In this document: piece by piece, positions 7,042-15,520 of the stretch | Layout of the letters: the number at the start of each line of letters is the position of its first letter | Position numbering within the stretch: position 1 is the stretch's first letter | From: Candidatus Bathyarchaeota archaeon | Lineage (GTDB): Archaea; Asgardarchaeota; Lokiarchaeia; Sigyniarchaeales; Sigyniarchaeaceae | Assembly (NCBI GenBank): GCA_014729935.1 | Contig: WJJB01000363.1 | Span: 1-23,127, forward strand | Length of the DNA stretch: 23,127 bases | Reading direction: 5' to 3' | Made by a program: the position numbers and the translations under genes | The notes under the pieces: generated by a model | What the model saw: the letters and a program-made list of their open reading frames with translations, nothing else | The model's database searches: none | What the model was told of the DNA's origin: nothing

Positions 7042-8208
7042 ATGAATTCAAAAAAGATGAACGTTGGTATGCTTGGATACGCCTTCATGGGCAAGGTGCA
7101 TTCAAACGGCTACCGGCAAATGCCCAGGTTCTTTTTTCCCCCTCCAGCAGTACCTGTCCTAAAATGCATTTGTGGTAGAAAAGAGGAAAAAGTGAAAATG
7201 GCAATGGAAATGCTGGGATGGGAAGAATATACTACAGATTGGCAAGATTTGGTAAGACGAGATGATATTGATATATTCGATAATTCCGGTCCGAATAATA
7301 TTCACAAGGAACCAGTCATCGCGGCAGCTGAAGCAGGAAAGCATATTCTGTGTGAGAAGCCACTAGCCATGAATGAGGATGACGCACGTGATATGGCAAC
7401 CGCTGTTAAAAAAGCAGGCGTGAAGGCCATGGTTGGTTTCAATTACAGGCGAGTTCCTGCCATCATGCTTGCAAGAAAATTGATAGAAGATGGTTACATT
7501 GGCAAGGTTTACCACTACCGAGCAACATACCTCCAAGATTGGATAATGGATCCCGAATTCCCGCTTGTCTGGCGCCTGAAAAAAGATAGCGCGGGTTCTG
7601 GGCCCCATGGTGATTTGAACGCGCACATTCTAGACTTGAGCTTGATGCTAGTGGGAGAAATTTCCAAGGTGTGTGGAATGACGGAGACCTTCATAAAGGA
7701 GCGACCCGTGGTTGGTGCCAGTGGAGATCTTGGATCGGCAAAGGCTGATGGAAGCAAGATGGCGCCCGTTACGGTGGAGGATGCCGCAATTTTCATGGCA
7801 AAATTCAAGAACGGGGCCTTGGGAACCTTCGAAGCAACCAGGTTTGCCAAGGGCCGAAGGAATTTCAACCGGATAGAAATCAATGGTAGCAAAGGGTCAA
7901 TCGTATTCAACTTGGAACGAATGAATGAATTGCAATTCTATTCAGAGGAAGATCCCAAGTTCGCCCAGGGTTTCAGGACGATCAATGTCACCGAAGGTGG
8001 CGGCGTGCATCCATACACGGATAAATGGTGGCCCGCAGGGCACATCATTGGATACGAGCACACCTTCACACATGAAATCTATGAATTAATGAGAGCGATC
8101 TCAGAGGATACCGACATATCGCCGAATTTCGAAGATGGCGTGTATAACAACAGGGTTCTTGATAAAGTGTTGGAAAGCGTCGAGAAGAAAACTTGGATCT
8201 CAATTTAA
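7042..8208 (+). CDS. Gfo/Idh/MocA-family NAD(P)-dependent oxidoreductase
   Basis: The ATG at 7042 follows GAGGT with 9 bases of spacing. The product has 388 residues, the usual length for the family. The N-terminal Rossmann domain opens with VGMLGYAFMGKVHS (8-21), the dinucleotide-binding turn. CEKPLAM (104-110) holds the EKP motif whose Lys contacts the nicotinamide and substrate. GFNYRR (132-137) and GPHGDLNAHILDL (187-199) belong to the C-terminal domain, where D191 and H195 match the usual D..xH catalytic pair. These enzymes oxidise or reduce hydroxyl groups on sugars, inositols or related cyclic polyols in the cytosol. The substrate cannot be told from sequence, and no sugar transporter or kinase adjoins it. 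It is transcribed divergently from the MIT-like gene, and two T6 tracts follow the stop. Confidence 0.93.
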   Translation: MNSKKMNVGMLGYAFMGKVHSNGYRQMPRFFFPPPAVPVLKCICGRKEEKVKMAMEMLGWEEYTTDWQDLVRRDDIDIFDNSGPNNIHKEPVIAAAEAGKHILCEKPLAMNEDDARDMATAVKKAGVKAMVGFNYRRVPAIMLARKLIEDGYIGKVYHYRATYLQDWIMDPEFPLVWRLKKDSAGSGPHGDLNAHILDLSLMLVGEISKVCGMTETFIKERPVVGASGDLGSAKADGSKMAPVTVEDAAIFMAKFKNGALGTFEATRFAKGRRNFNRIEINGSKGSIVFNLERMNELQFYSEEDPKFAQGFRTINVTEGGGVHPYTDKWWPAGHIIGYEHTFTHEIYELMRAISEDTDISPNFEDGVYNNRVLDKVLESVEKKTWISI

Positions 8209-8223
8209 ATTACCACACACCTG

Positions 8224-8251
8224 TTTTTTCATGAATTTCACCATCTTTTTT
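8224..8251 (+). terminator. Paired T6 tracts after the oxidoreductase gene
   Basis: Two runs of six T (8224-8229 and 8246-8251) lie just after the stop at 8208. Archaeal RNA polymerase can terminate on oligo-T without a hairpin, and no hairpin is evident here. Confidence 0.45.
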
Positions 8252-8290
8252 AGAGCGAGGCATGTGTAAGCTATATACGGTGAGAATCCC

Positions 8291-9466
8291 TTGGCAGATG
8301 GATACAATATCGAGGATGTCGTGATACTGATCGATGTATCACGGTCAATGATTAGACGGGATTTCAATCCATCCCGGATTCAAGTTCTCATGCGTGCGCT
8401 TTCCTCATTCATTCCAAGGAAATTTAAAATCGATGCAAGTGACAGGATCGGGTTGGTGACATTTGGATTGAAAGCCACGAAGCTCCACGATTTCTCCAAT
8501 AATGCCCAAGTCCTTCTGGATGCCCTGAAAAAAATCAAATTCACAGGGGATTCTGACGTGGCGGATGGGTTAGCACTTTCCATGCAGATGCTGGTAACAG
8601 AGATGCGAAAAATTGGTGGAAAGGTGGTGAGAATCATCTTATTTTCCGACGACCGCCTCGGGCAAATGTCTAATAGATTGATAAAACTAGCGAATGCAGC
8701 CAAAGGACTTGGAATATTCATAGATTCATTGATATCCGCAATGCCGAAAGATGACGGGACCTATTCAGTCTTGAAAAACCTATCCTTGATAAGCGGGGGG
8801 GATTTCGCGTATTTCAATAACGAACAAGCCTTTCTCAAGGCTGCTATCGGCCTATCATCAAAAAAAGATTTAAATGACATTTCAGGTTACTGGGAATCCC
8901 AAGAAAGGGAGATGCATTCAGCACCATTATTATCAGAAATCGCGGTCGAATTAAAACGCCCGGATATGAGCGAAATACAAGAAATGATATCTAATCCAAC
9001 AAAAATAAAATGTAACATCTGTTACAAGGCAGATGATGGTACAGGCCCTTCCTATGCAACCATGAGATATTGCCCTTCCTGTGGAAGACCAATGCACTTG
9101 AATTGTGCCGTTGAATGGTCAAAAAATTCGCCTGATGCTATGGAAGACGTGTTCCGCTGTCCCTTTTGCTACTTCCTTTTGAAGGTACCCTCATCATATA
9201 AAATTTTAGGCAAGAACCATTCCGAATCTCAACACGAGGTTGGAACCGCTAAATTCTCCAAGATACCTCGGGTACAAATTCCAGACATCCAAGGAAGTTG
9301 TGGTAATTGCCACGTGATCTTCCTTGGTAAGTACGATGTTTACAAGTGTAATAAATGTGGAACCTATTATCACGAGCCATGCGTGAAGAAAATTCATGAA
9401 AAATATCAAGCATGCCGCACGTGCGGTAGTCGGATTACTAACATCAAAGAAATTTTTCCAAATTAA
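8291..9466 (+). CDS. vWA-domain protein with two C4HC3 (RING/PHD-like) zinc fingers
   Basis: The start is a TTG at 8291 with GGTGAG six bases upstream; an in-frame stop at 8267 and no other start codon leave no better choice. The vWA domain (about 8-190) begins VVILIDVSRSM, so the MIDAS motif DxSxS is intact (D15, S17, S19), with further candidate metal contacts in FTGDSD and FSDD. Finger 1 has C241, C244, C261, C264, H269, C272, C290, C293. Finger 2 has C337, C340, C353, C356, H361, C364, C375, C378. Both follow the cross-brace order C4HC3. A vWA followed by two zinc modules is the layout of TFIIH subunit Ssl1/p44, and finger 2 has nearly the spacing of the p44 C-terminal RING. An E3-ligase-like or other vWA adaptor role is equally open. 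A relative lies at 15521-16525. Confidence 0.85.
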   Translation: MADGYNIEDVVILIDVSRSMIRRDFNPSRIQVLMRALSSFIPRKFKIDASDRIGLVTFGLKATKLHDFSNNAQVLLDALKKIKFTGDSDVADGLALSMQMLVTEMRKIGGKVVRIILFSDDRLGQMSNRLIKLANAAKGLGIFIDSLISAMPKDDGTYSVLKNLSLISGGDFAYFNNEQAFLKAAIGLSSKKDLNDISGYWESQEREMHSAPLLSEIAVELKRPDMSEIQEMISNPTKIKCNICYKADDGTGPSYATMRYCPSCGRPMHLNCAVEWSKNSPDAMEDVFRCPFCYFLLKVPSSYKILGKNHSESQHEVGTAKFSKIPRVQIPDIQGSCGNCHVIFLGKYDVYKCNKCGTYYHEPCVKKIHEKYQACRTCGSRITNIKEIFPN

Positions 9467-9557
9467 GATTCTATCTTCCAATCAGGATCCTTCTTTAATA
9501 ATTTCATGCCCGCTGTAAATTTCGTCGATATCTTTCACCAATCATAATCATAACTTG

Positions 9558-9567
9558 AGTATATTTT
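9558..9567 (+). promoter_or_regulatory. TATA-box-like element before the gene at 9584
   Basis: AGTATATTTT is centred about 21 bases before the ATG at 9584. This would place the transcript start at or very near the start codon, so the gene is probably leaderless, in line with the absence of a Shine-Dalgarno. Confidence 0.4.
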
Positions 9568-9583
9568 TTAGTAATCGTGGCAA

Positions 9584-10021
9584 ATGAATACTCATCGAAA
9601 CATTCCAGGAATGACCAGACTCATGACCATTTATAACAAGGGGGATTTCATTGGGAGCAGCAGGAAGAAAAAACTTGTTGGATTCCCTGGAAAGATAGAA
9701 AAAGTGGAAACACAAGCAAGCGGCAACGTGAAAGTGACTCTTGTTAGAGAAAATGATTCTAAAAAGACTTCAATGATTGCCATCCTCAAGCGCGTCGAGA
9801 TCAATAACTATTCGTTGGATCAATACCTGGAAAAAGATAGACCGATGAATGTATTTGGTATTTCAGCAAAGTCCCATGCCATTTTTCCAGTCTGCTTCCT
9901 GGAAATATCATCTGATGGATCCCAGCACCGGATAGAGATAAAGGAGAATTCTGGATCATATCAATACGTGCTTGCACAACCAGGCCACGGTTCCCAAAAA
10001 GTGCTTGATGAGTGGAAATAA
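9584..10021 (+). CDS. Uncharacterised 145-residue protein
   Basis: I do not recognise this protein. It appears beta-rich and basic in its first half (GDFIGSSRKKKLVGFPGKI, GNVKVTLVRE, SMIAILKRVEI) and continues with FPVCFLEISS and HRIEIKENSG, which could make a small barrel. No Cys cluster, signal peptide or catalytic motif is visible. The ATG at 9584 is placed by the TATA-like element just upstream; later in-frame ATGs at 9611 and 9623 would shorten it slightly. It stands alone, 117 bases after the vWA-zinc finger gene and about 140 before metG. The gap 9467-9583 shows nothing else. Confidence 0.6.
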   Translation: MNTHRNIPGMTRLMTIYNKGDFIGSSRKKKLVGFPGKIEKVETQASGNVKVTLVRENDSKKTSMIAILKRVEINNYSLDQYLEKDRPMNVFGISAKSHAIFPVCFLEISSDGSQHRIEIKENSGSYQYVLAQPGHGSQKVLDEWK

Positions 10022-10096
10022 GATGCTCTGTGGTTTTACCTATGAAAGTCCGAACAAACCAACCCATTCACTTAAGGCGGTTTAGTTCACGACAAG

Positions 10097-10105
10097 AAAT
10101 TTTAA
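10097..10105 (+). promoter_or_regulatory. TATA-box-like element before metG
   Basis: AAATTTTAA lies about 55 bases before the metG start, giving an expected leader of roughly 30 bases. No clear Shine-Dalgarno at normal spacing is present in that leader. Confidence 0.3.
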
Positions 10106-10160
10106 TCCTGCCTGCCATTCCTTTTTGAAAAAGCGCGAGTGAATCATTAAGCGAGTGAAA

Positions 10161-12056
10161 ATGGAGGAAAAAAACACGTTTTACGTGACCACGCCAATCT
10201 ATTACGTCAATGATAACCCTCATATCGGTCACGCATACACGACCATGGCTGCAGATATCATTGCCAGGTTTTATCGGCTGCTTGGCAGGGAAGTGTATTT
10301 TCTCACGGGCACTGACGAACACGGTGAGAAGCTTGAAATCGCTGCAGAAAACGCTGGGTTAGAACCAAAGGAATTCGTTGATAACGTGGTGAAAAAATTC
10401 CAGAACTTGTGGAAACTACTGGAAATTAGTAATGATGATTTCATCAGGACAACCGATACAAGGCACGTAGAATTCTGCAAGAAGATATTTCTCAAGATGA
10501 AAGAAAGGGGAGATATCTACAAGGGGTATTATGAGGGATTGTATTGTGTTGGTTGTGAATCCTTCATTCGCAAGGTCGACCTTGTTGATGGAAAATGTCC
10601 GCAACATGACCAAGCACCCAAATTGGTTAAGGAGGAAAGCTATTTTTTCAAGATGTCGAAATATCAAGAACCTTTGCTAGACTTCTACAAGAAGAACCCA
10701 GATTTCATTTCTCCCCCTTCGAAGCGAAAAGGAATAATGAACCTACTATCTGAAGGACTCAAGGATCTGAGTATTTCGAGAAAATCTATCTCATGGGGTA
10801 TTCCCATTCCTGGAGATCCAGAGCACGTCATGTACGTGTGGATAGACGCATTATCCAATTACATCTCGGCATTGAAATACGGAAGTGACTTGTACAAGAA
10901 ATTCTGGCCCGCGGATGTCCACTTGATAGGAAAGGATATCAAGTGGTTCCACATGGTGATATGGCCAACCATGCTGATGTCTGCGGGTTTACCCCTGCCA
11001 AGGAAGGTTTTTGCCCATGGCTTTTGGAACGTTGACGGGGTGAAAATGTCAAAAACATTGGGAAACGTGGTGGACCCCGTGGAGATGGTGAATCTGTACG
11101 GATTGGAATCTTTCAGGTATTATCTTTTCAAGAAAGCCCAGTTCGGTCAGGACAATGATTTTTCAGAGAGAGAGCTTGTCGACGTGCTTAATACTGAGCT
11201 GGCAGATGATCTTGGTAACTTGGTCAACAGGATAATCGTTCTTGTCCAAAAGTATTTCAAGGGTGAAATACACGTTCCTGAGGAAAGAACCACAGAGGAA
11301 GAACAAGTGGAGACCCGATTCAACATCGTTGAATCAATAATCGATCAATACAAGCAATTCAAATTTTCCAAGGTGCTAAAGCAATGTTGGAAACTTCTCC
11401 GATGGATGAATAAATACATCAGTGAGACGGAACCTTGGGTTATCCATAAGCAAGGCGATATGGAAAGATTGAAAAATGTCCTGTACATTTTGCTTGAAGG
11501 TATACGCATTATTGCTATTTTCTTCAAACCAGTTCTACCCGGCACCTCCAAGAAGATATTAACAGCATTAAACTTGCCCCCTCAGGACCTATCACGTGCA
11601 ACCTGGAGGAACAAGCATGGGTACAAGGACGGAATGACGTTAGCTAAGAAAAAACTCATCTTATTTAACAAGATGGAGTATTCCGAAAAACGTGAAAAGG
11701 AAATGGATGAACCAAAGATTAAGGATGCAAAACCCGAGATTACATTTGATATCTTTTCGAAAATTGACATGAGATCCGCAGAAATAGTTTCCGCGGAAGC
11801 ATTTCCAGATTCCAGCAAGTTAGTCAAGTTAGAGGTTGAATGTGGTCCAGAAACTAGGACGGTGGTAGCAGGTATTGCAAAATACTATTCATTAGATGAA
11901 TTGGAAGGAAAAACCGTAATCATGGTGGTCAATCTGAAACCAAGGAAGATCCATGGCGTTCTCTCCGAGGCCATGTTGCTTGCTGTAGACGTGGATAATG
12001 AGCCATTTTTGCTCGTTCCAGATAAAGCCGTGGAATCGGGATTCCCCGTGCTTTGA
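10161..12056 (+). CDS. metG: Methionyl-tRNA synthetase, bacterial-type, with C-terminal tRNA-binding domain
   Basis: The enzyme charges tRNA-Met in the cytosol. I use the ATG at 10161; a GTG at 10155 would add two residues, and the numbers below count from that GTG (633 residues). The class I HIGH motif is at 23-26 and KMSKT at 297-301. The connective-peptide insertion carries a single zinc knuckle, CVGC (131-134) with CPQH (148-151). This is the form seen in bacterial enzymes such as that of Thermus, whereas archaeal enzymes usually carry two Cys4 knuckles. The C-terminal 100 residues (DIFSKIDMRSAEIVSAEAF onwards) form a fused EMAPII/Trbp111-like OB-fold tRNA-binding domain, also common in bacteria. 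All catalytic motifs are intact. Zinc pattern and fusion together suggest acquisition from bacteria, which is inference without a tree. Confidence 0.97.
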   Translation: MEEKNTFYVTTPIYYVNDNPHIGHAYTTMAADIIARFYRLLGREVYFLTGTDEHGEKLEIAAENAGLEPKEFVDNVVKKFQNLWKLLEISNDDFIRTTDTRHVEFCKKIFLKMKERGDIYKGYYEGLYCVGCESFIRKVDLVDGKCPQHDQAPKLVKEESYFFKMSKYQEPLLDFYKKNPDFISPPSKRKGIMNLLSEGLKDLSISRKSISWGIPIPGDPEHVMYVWIDALSNYISALKYGSDLYKKFWPADVHLIGKDIKWFHMVIWPTMLMSAGLPLPRKVFAHGFWNVDGVKMSKTLGNVVDPVEMVNLYGLESFRYYLFKKAQFGQDNDFSERELVDVLNTELADDLGNLVNRIIVLVQKYFKGEIHVPEERTTEEEQVETRFNIVESIIDQYKQFKFSKVLKQCWKLLRWMNKYISETEPWVIHKQGDMERLKNVLYILLEGIRIIAIFFKPVLPGTSKKILTALNLPPQDLSRATWRNKHGYKDGMTLAKKKLILFNKMEYSEKREKEMDEPKIKDAKPEITFDIFSKIDMRSAEIVSAEAFPDSSKLVKLEVECGPETRTVVAGIAKYYSLDELEGKTVIMVVNLKPRKIHGVLSEAMLLAVDVDNEPFLLVPDKAVESGFPVL

Positions 12057-12177
12057 TTACCTTATAGTGAAGGTACGGACCAAAAACCAATTCAATACTT
12101 ATTTCAACATACCGTGTATTAACAAGCACTAGAAATCAAGAAAGGATATTCTACTTCACCAAGCAGGTAACGTGAAA

Positions 12178-13866
12178 ATGCATAAACCCGATCATCGACA
12201 CGTAACCCTTTTCCTGCTCGTATGCGTGTCAGGTTTTTTGAATATTGCGATTCTAAATGGACAAGGTGGAATGCAACGCCAGTACCACGAGCTTGAGAAC
12301 CTGCAACACGGCACGCGTGAGAGCATTGTGCAGGAGGTTCCCGAGTGGGATGAGATCATGCATACCACATTCGTCATTGACCAGCAAGAAGAACCAAGTT
12401 CGCATTACACGGCAGATACCGGCTTGATTGTATCCGATGTCAATACAGATTTCTATCCTGGTAATTCGACCAATGCAACAAACATGAATCCAAGGATGTA
12501 TATTCATTATATCGAGAGCCTGAATGTCAGCTGTCCTGATGTTGGTGCTGCAAGCGGTTCAGGATTCACGGTTAATTATACAAGTTCCGTGGCCAACGCG
12601 ACAAATTTCAATTACGTGAAGGTATATAATGAGAATTATTCACGAATATACCTGCCATCTAATGCTTCAGCACTGAATGGCGAGCACGCAGTTGACATCG
12701 AGCCAGAGAACATGTATTTCAACCTTTCAAACGCGGTTGAATTGCTTGAAAACCGTTCAATCTACGATGGAGCGTCCTATCTATTCGAATTCAATGTGTC
12801 CTACGAAGTATCTTTCAATACTTGGGAGATGGGTGTTGATAACCCGCCGTTCATCTTGCAGAATTTAACTGCAACTTCAGTGGTAAATTACACGCAGACT
12901 ATCGAGCTATATAGTTTCAGGGAAATTAATCTCACCCTATTCTATGTTCCAGTGGAAGGAGATCTTCTCATCAATCCACGGTTTTTCATTAATGGCATTG
13001 AGCTCGATTCCTCTATCGAGAATAATTTCTCAGGTTTGGGCTTGCCAGCGTGGAAGATAACCGCTCCAAACGCAAGTACCAAGATTTCAACTGGAAATGA
13101 TATATTATCCGTTGAATTCGGAATCAACACCACGATAGGTTTTGTGGACGTGTATAATGAACGATGGACCAAAGATATGATAATCAGGGACGTCGACGTG
13201 CGCGCGCGAACCTTTTCCATTGAGATTTTGGAGGGATCTGAGACCTACTTGGTGGAGAGGGTCGAGTTTAACATGACGGATATGGATTTTCGATATGTAA
13301 TCGACCATAGGACGCTGGCAGCATCAACACCCGAAGCTGCAGTCGCTGTATCAAACAACACGTATTCATTCTATGATGAAGAGCTCGATTTCCAGCTTGT
13401 ATTTAGGCCCAATGGCACGAGATTCAAGGTGGGACGGATTCAAAAAGCCACGGGAAAGGTTGAAGCAACCTTGTATTACCGGACGGCGAATGAGTTCACC
13501 TTGCGGGTTCTTGATGAGCTCAGGAATCCGATCCGGGGTGCTAAAATCACGTTATTCTATGAAAACGAGACGATTCGTTTCGGCACTCTCATGGCAGCAA
13601 GTAATCCAATCCATTATCCCGAAAAGGAAACAGGATGGCTCGGAACCTTGAAATACTATAACATGCCACCTGGGAAATACATTGCTTCAGTGACCAATGA
13701 TGGTGAATTCGTGAAAATGTTTAATTTCACCATAGATGATCATGGAACAGAAAACTCCTTTGATATCGTCACGGGGGTGCCATATCAGCCCACTTTACTC
13801 ATCGCGTGGTGTTGCATCTTCGGTGTAATTGCGCTCATTGGCATTATCTATATCAAGAAGCAGTGA
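12178..13866 (+). CDS. Glycosylated surface protein with C-terminal membrane anchor
   Basis: The ATG at 12178 has AGGT 9 bases upstream; a GTG at 12172 is too close to that signal. The 562-residue product has a basic N-terminus and a hydrophobic signal segment (VTLFLLVCVSGFLNIAIL), then a long ectodomain with about 21 N-x-S/T sequons. A C-terminal transmembrane helix (LLIAWCCIFGVIALIGIIYI) ends in a three-residue cytosolic tail, KKQ. The last 100 ectodomain residues (FTLRVLDELRNPIRGAKITLFY and MPPGKYIASVT) resemble a carboxypeptidase-regulatory or Ig-like beta-sandwich. This points to a type I surface protein outside the cell, possibly S-layer-associated or adhesive. No enzyme motif is visible and its partners are not evident from the flanking genes. 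Confidence 0.82.
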   Translation: MHKPDHRHVTLFLLVCVSGFLNIAILNGQGGMQRQYHELENLQHGTRESIVQEVPEWDEIMHTTFVIDQQEEPSSHYTADTGLIVSDVNTDFYPGNSTNATNMNPRMYIHYIESLNVSCPDVGAASGSGFTVNYTSSVANATNFNYVKVYNENYSRIYLPSNASALNGEHAVDIEPENMYFNLSNAVELLENRSIYDGASYLFEFNVSYEVSFNTWEMGVDNPPFILQNLTATSVVNYTQTIELYSFREINLTLFYVPVEGDLLINPRFFINGIELDSSIENNFSGLGLPAWKITAPNASTKISTGNDILSVEFGINTTIGFVDVYNERWTKDMIIRDVDVRARTFSIEILEGSETYLVERVEFNMTDMDFRYVIDHRTLAASTPEAAVAVSNNTYSFYDEELDFQLVFRPNGTRFKVGRIQKATGKVEATLYYRTANEFTLRVLDELRNPIRGAKITLFYENETIRFGTLMAASNPIHYPEKETGWLGTLKYYNMPPGKYIASVTNDGEFVKMFNFTIDDHGTENSFDIVTGVPYQPTLLIAWCCIFGVIALIGIIYIKKQ

Positions 13867-13993
13867 ACAGGAACTGCGGTATGTCCATGAGCAATTCCCC
13901 ACTCCCACTTTCTTGTCTCATGAATCGTGAAGATTTTGCATGCGTTCCCAGCCAGCATTCTTATTCCATCACTTCCTTTAGAGCTTGATAGCA

Positions 13994-15460
13994 ATGGCCG
14001 GTGAAGATCTGGAGAAATTGCTAAAGATCATGAAGACGAAGCCCCGTGGGGTGGCAATCTTCGGTCCTTCAGCAAAGCGCGGTTTTTACTGGATAAAATC
14101 CTTGATCAACTTGAATTACGATGGTTACATAGTTCCCATTCATCCACGCTTGAAGACAGCCGTGGGATTCACCTGTTACAAGCGATTGGATGAAGTACCC
14201 ATGAAAATCAAGACAGATTATGCTATAATCGCTGTTCCAAGGAAAGTGGTGCCTGAAGTCTTGTGGCAATGCATCAAGCGGCACGTGAATGTTGCCACCA
14301 TCTTTACTTCCGGGTATTCGGAGACCGATCCAGTCAAGGGAAAAAAGGCTGAACAGGAATTGCTTGATATCTTGGAGGAAGGTGAGCGGGTACATGGTCA
14401 CCGGTTGCGAGTGCTTGGACCTAATTGCATTGGAGCATATTATCCAGAGTTTGGCCTTGGATTCAGGACAGATCTTGCCAAAGAACATGGACCGGTGGGA
14501 ATTGTGAGCCAATCTGGAGGCTTGGCCATTAATATTGCACTCAGGGGCAAGATGCTTGGTATCAAGTTCTCGAATGTGGTATCCGTGGGAAATTCCATCG
14601 ACTTGGGACCTGCAGAATTGTTGAAATTGATGGAAATTGATGGAAGCACGAAATACATAGGATGTTATTTCGAATCATTGGGTAAAAGTCAATTAGCAGG
14701 CAGGAGGTTGTATGCAATCCTGCAAGAAATAACCAAGAAAAAACCCGTGCTTATCTGGAGGGGTGGAAGGACAGCACGGGGTTCCGAGGCAGCCTCGAGT
14801 CACACGGGAGCCCTCAAGACCTCGGGAAAGATTTTCAACGCGTTCATCCAACAGACAGGTATCATACCCGTGCATTCCTTCGAGGAGATGATGGACACCT
14901 TGCTGGCATTCCAAATGGTTAAAGGTCATTCTGGCAAAAATATTGCCATGATCTCCATTTCAGGTGGCTCAGGTGTAACTGCAACCGATGACATCATCGA
15001 GTATGGCTTGGAGCTTCCCGCCTTGAGCAAGGATACTCAAGAAAAGATCGCCAAGATCACCTTCACTGATGTTGGAATGAGCGTGAAAAACCCGGTGGAT
15101 CTCGGTGCATCCTATTACGGGTTTTCCGTGATATCGAAATCCATCAAGGCAATCCTGCAAGATCCCAAGATAGACATCCTGTTCATGGAAATATCAGCCC
15201 ACTATATCTATAATGCAACCGTGCTAGCATATGATGATTTTCCACGCTTGTACTTCAAGGAAGTGCTAAAGGCGATGAAAAATGCCAAACGGGAGACACG
15301 AAAACCCATCTTCGTTATCATGCCAGAGATCGCCTACGAGAGAGAAACCCTTACTGATCGTCACCTGTTCCTTGATAACAACATTCCCGTGTTCCCAACC
15401 GTGGAAAGAGCCACGCTGGCATTGTCAAACTTGATTTCTGGCACGAAACGCCTGGAATGA
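13994..15460 (+). CDS. ADP-forming acyl-CoA synthetase, alpha subunit
   Basis: This family converts acyl-CoA, ADP and phosphate to acid, CoA and ATP, giving substrate-level ATP in many archaea. I prefer the ATG at 13994 to a TTG at 13985; neither has a strong Shine-Dalgarno. Residues about 15-130 are the CoA-binding Rossmann domain (GVAIFGPSAKRG, GYIVPIHP). VLGPNCIG and VGIVSQSGGLA mark the first ligase domain. SSHTGAL holds the phosphate-carrying catalytic His (H270), and ISISGGSGVTATD with NPVDLG belong to the second ligase domain. The length, 488 residues, fits a stand-alone alpha subunit. The ATP-grasp beta subunit is neither fused nor adjacent and must lie elsewhere if the enzyme is active. 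The acyl substrate cannot be deduced. The gap 13867-13993 shows nothing definite. Confidence 0.92.
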   Translation: MAGEDLEKLLKIMKTKPRGVAIFGPSAKRGFYWIKSLINLNYDGYIVPIHPRLKTAVGFTCYKRLDEVPMKIKTDYAIIAVPRKVVPEVLWQCIKRHVNVATIFTSGYSETDPVKGKKAEQELLDILEEGERVHGHRLRVLGPNCIGAYYPEFGLGFRTDLAKEHGPVGIVSQSGGLAINIALRGKMLGIKFSNVVSVGNSIDLGPAELLKLMEIDGSTKYIGCYFESLGKSQLAGRRLYAILQEITKKKPVLIWRGGRTARGSEAASSHTGALKTSGKIFNAFIQQTGIIPVHSFEEMMDTLLAFQMVKGHSGKNIAMISISGGSGVTATDDIIEYGLELPALSKDTQEKIAKITFTDVGMSVKNPVDLGASYYGFSVISKSIKAILQDPKIDILFMEISAHYIYNATVLAYDDFPRLYFKEVLKAMKNAKRETRKPIFVIMPEIAYERETLTDRHLFLDNNIPVFPTVERATLALSNLISGTKRLE

Positions 15461-15520
15461 GTACCACATCCGTCATCCGATTCGCTTATTACAAGGTGAT
15501 GTATTACTTGACGTGAGATC

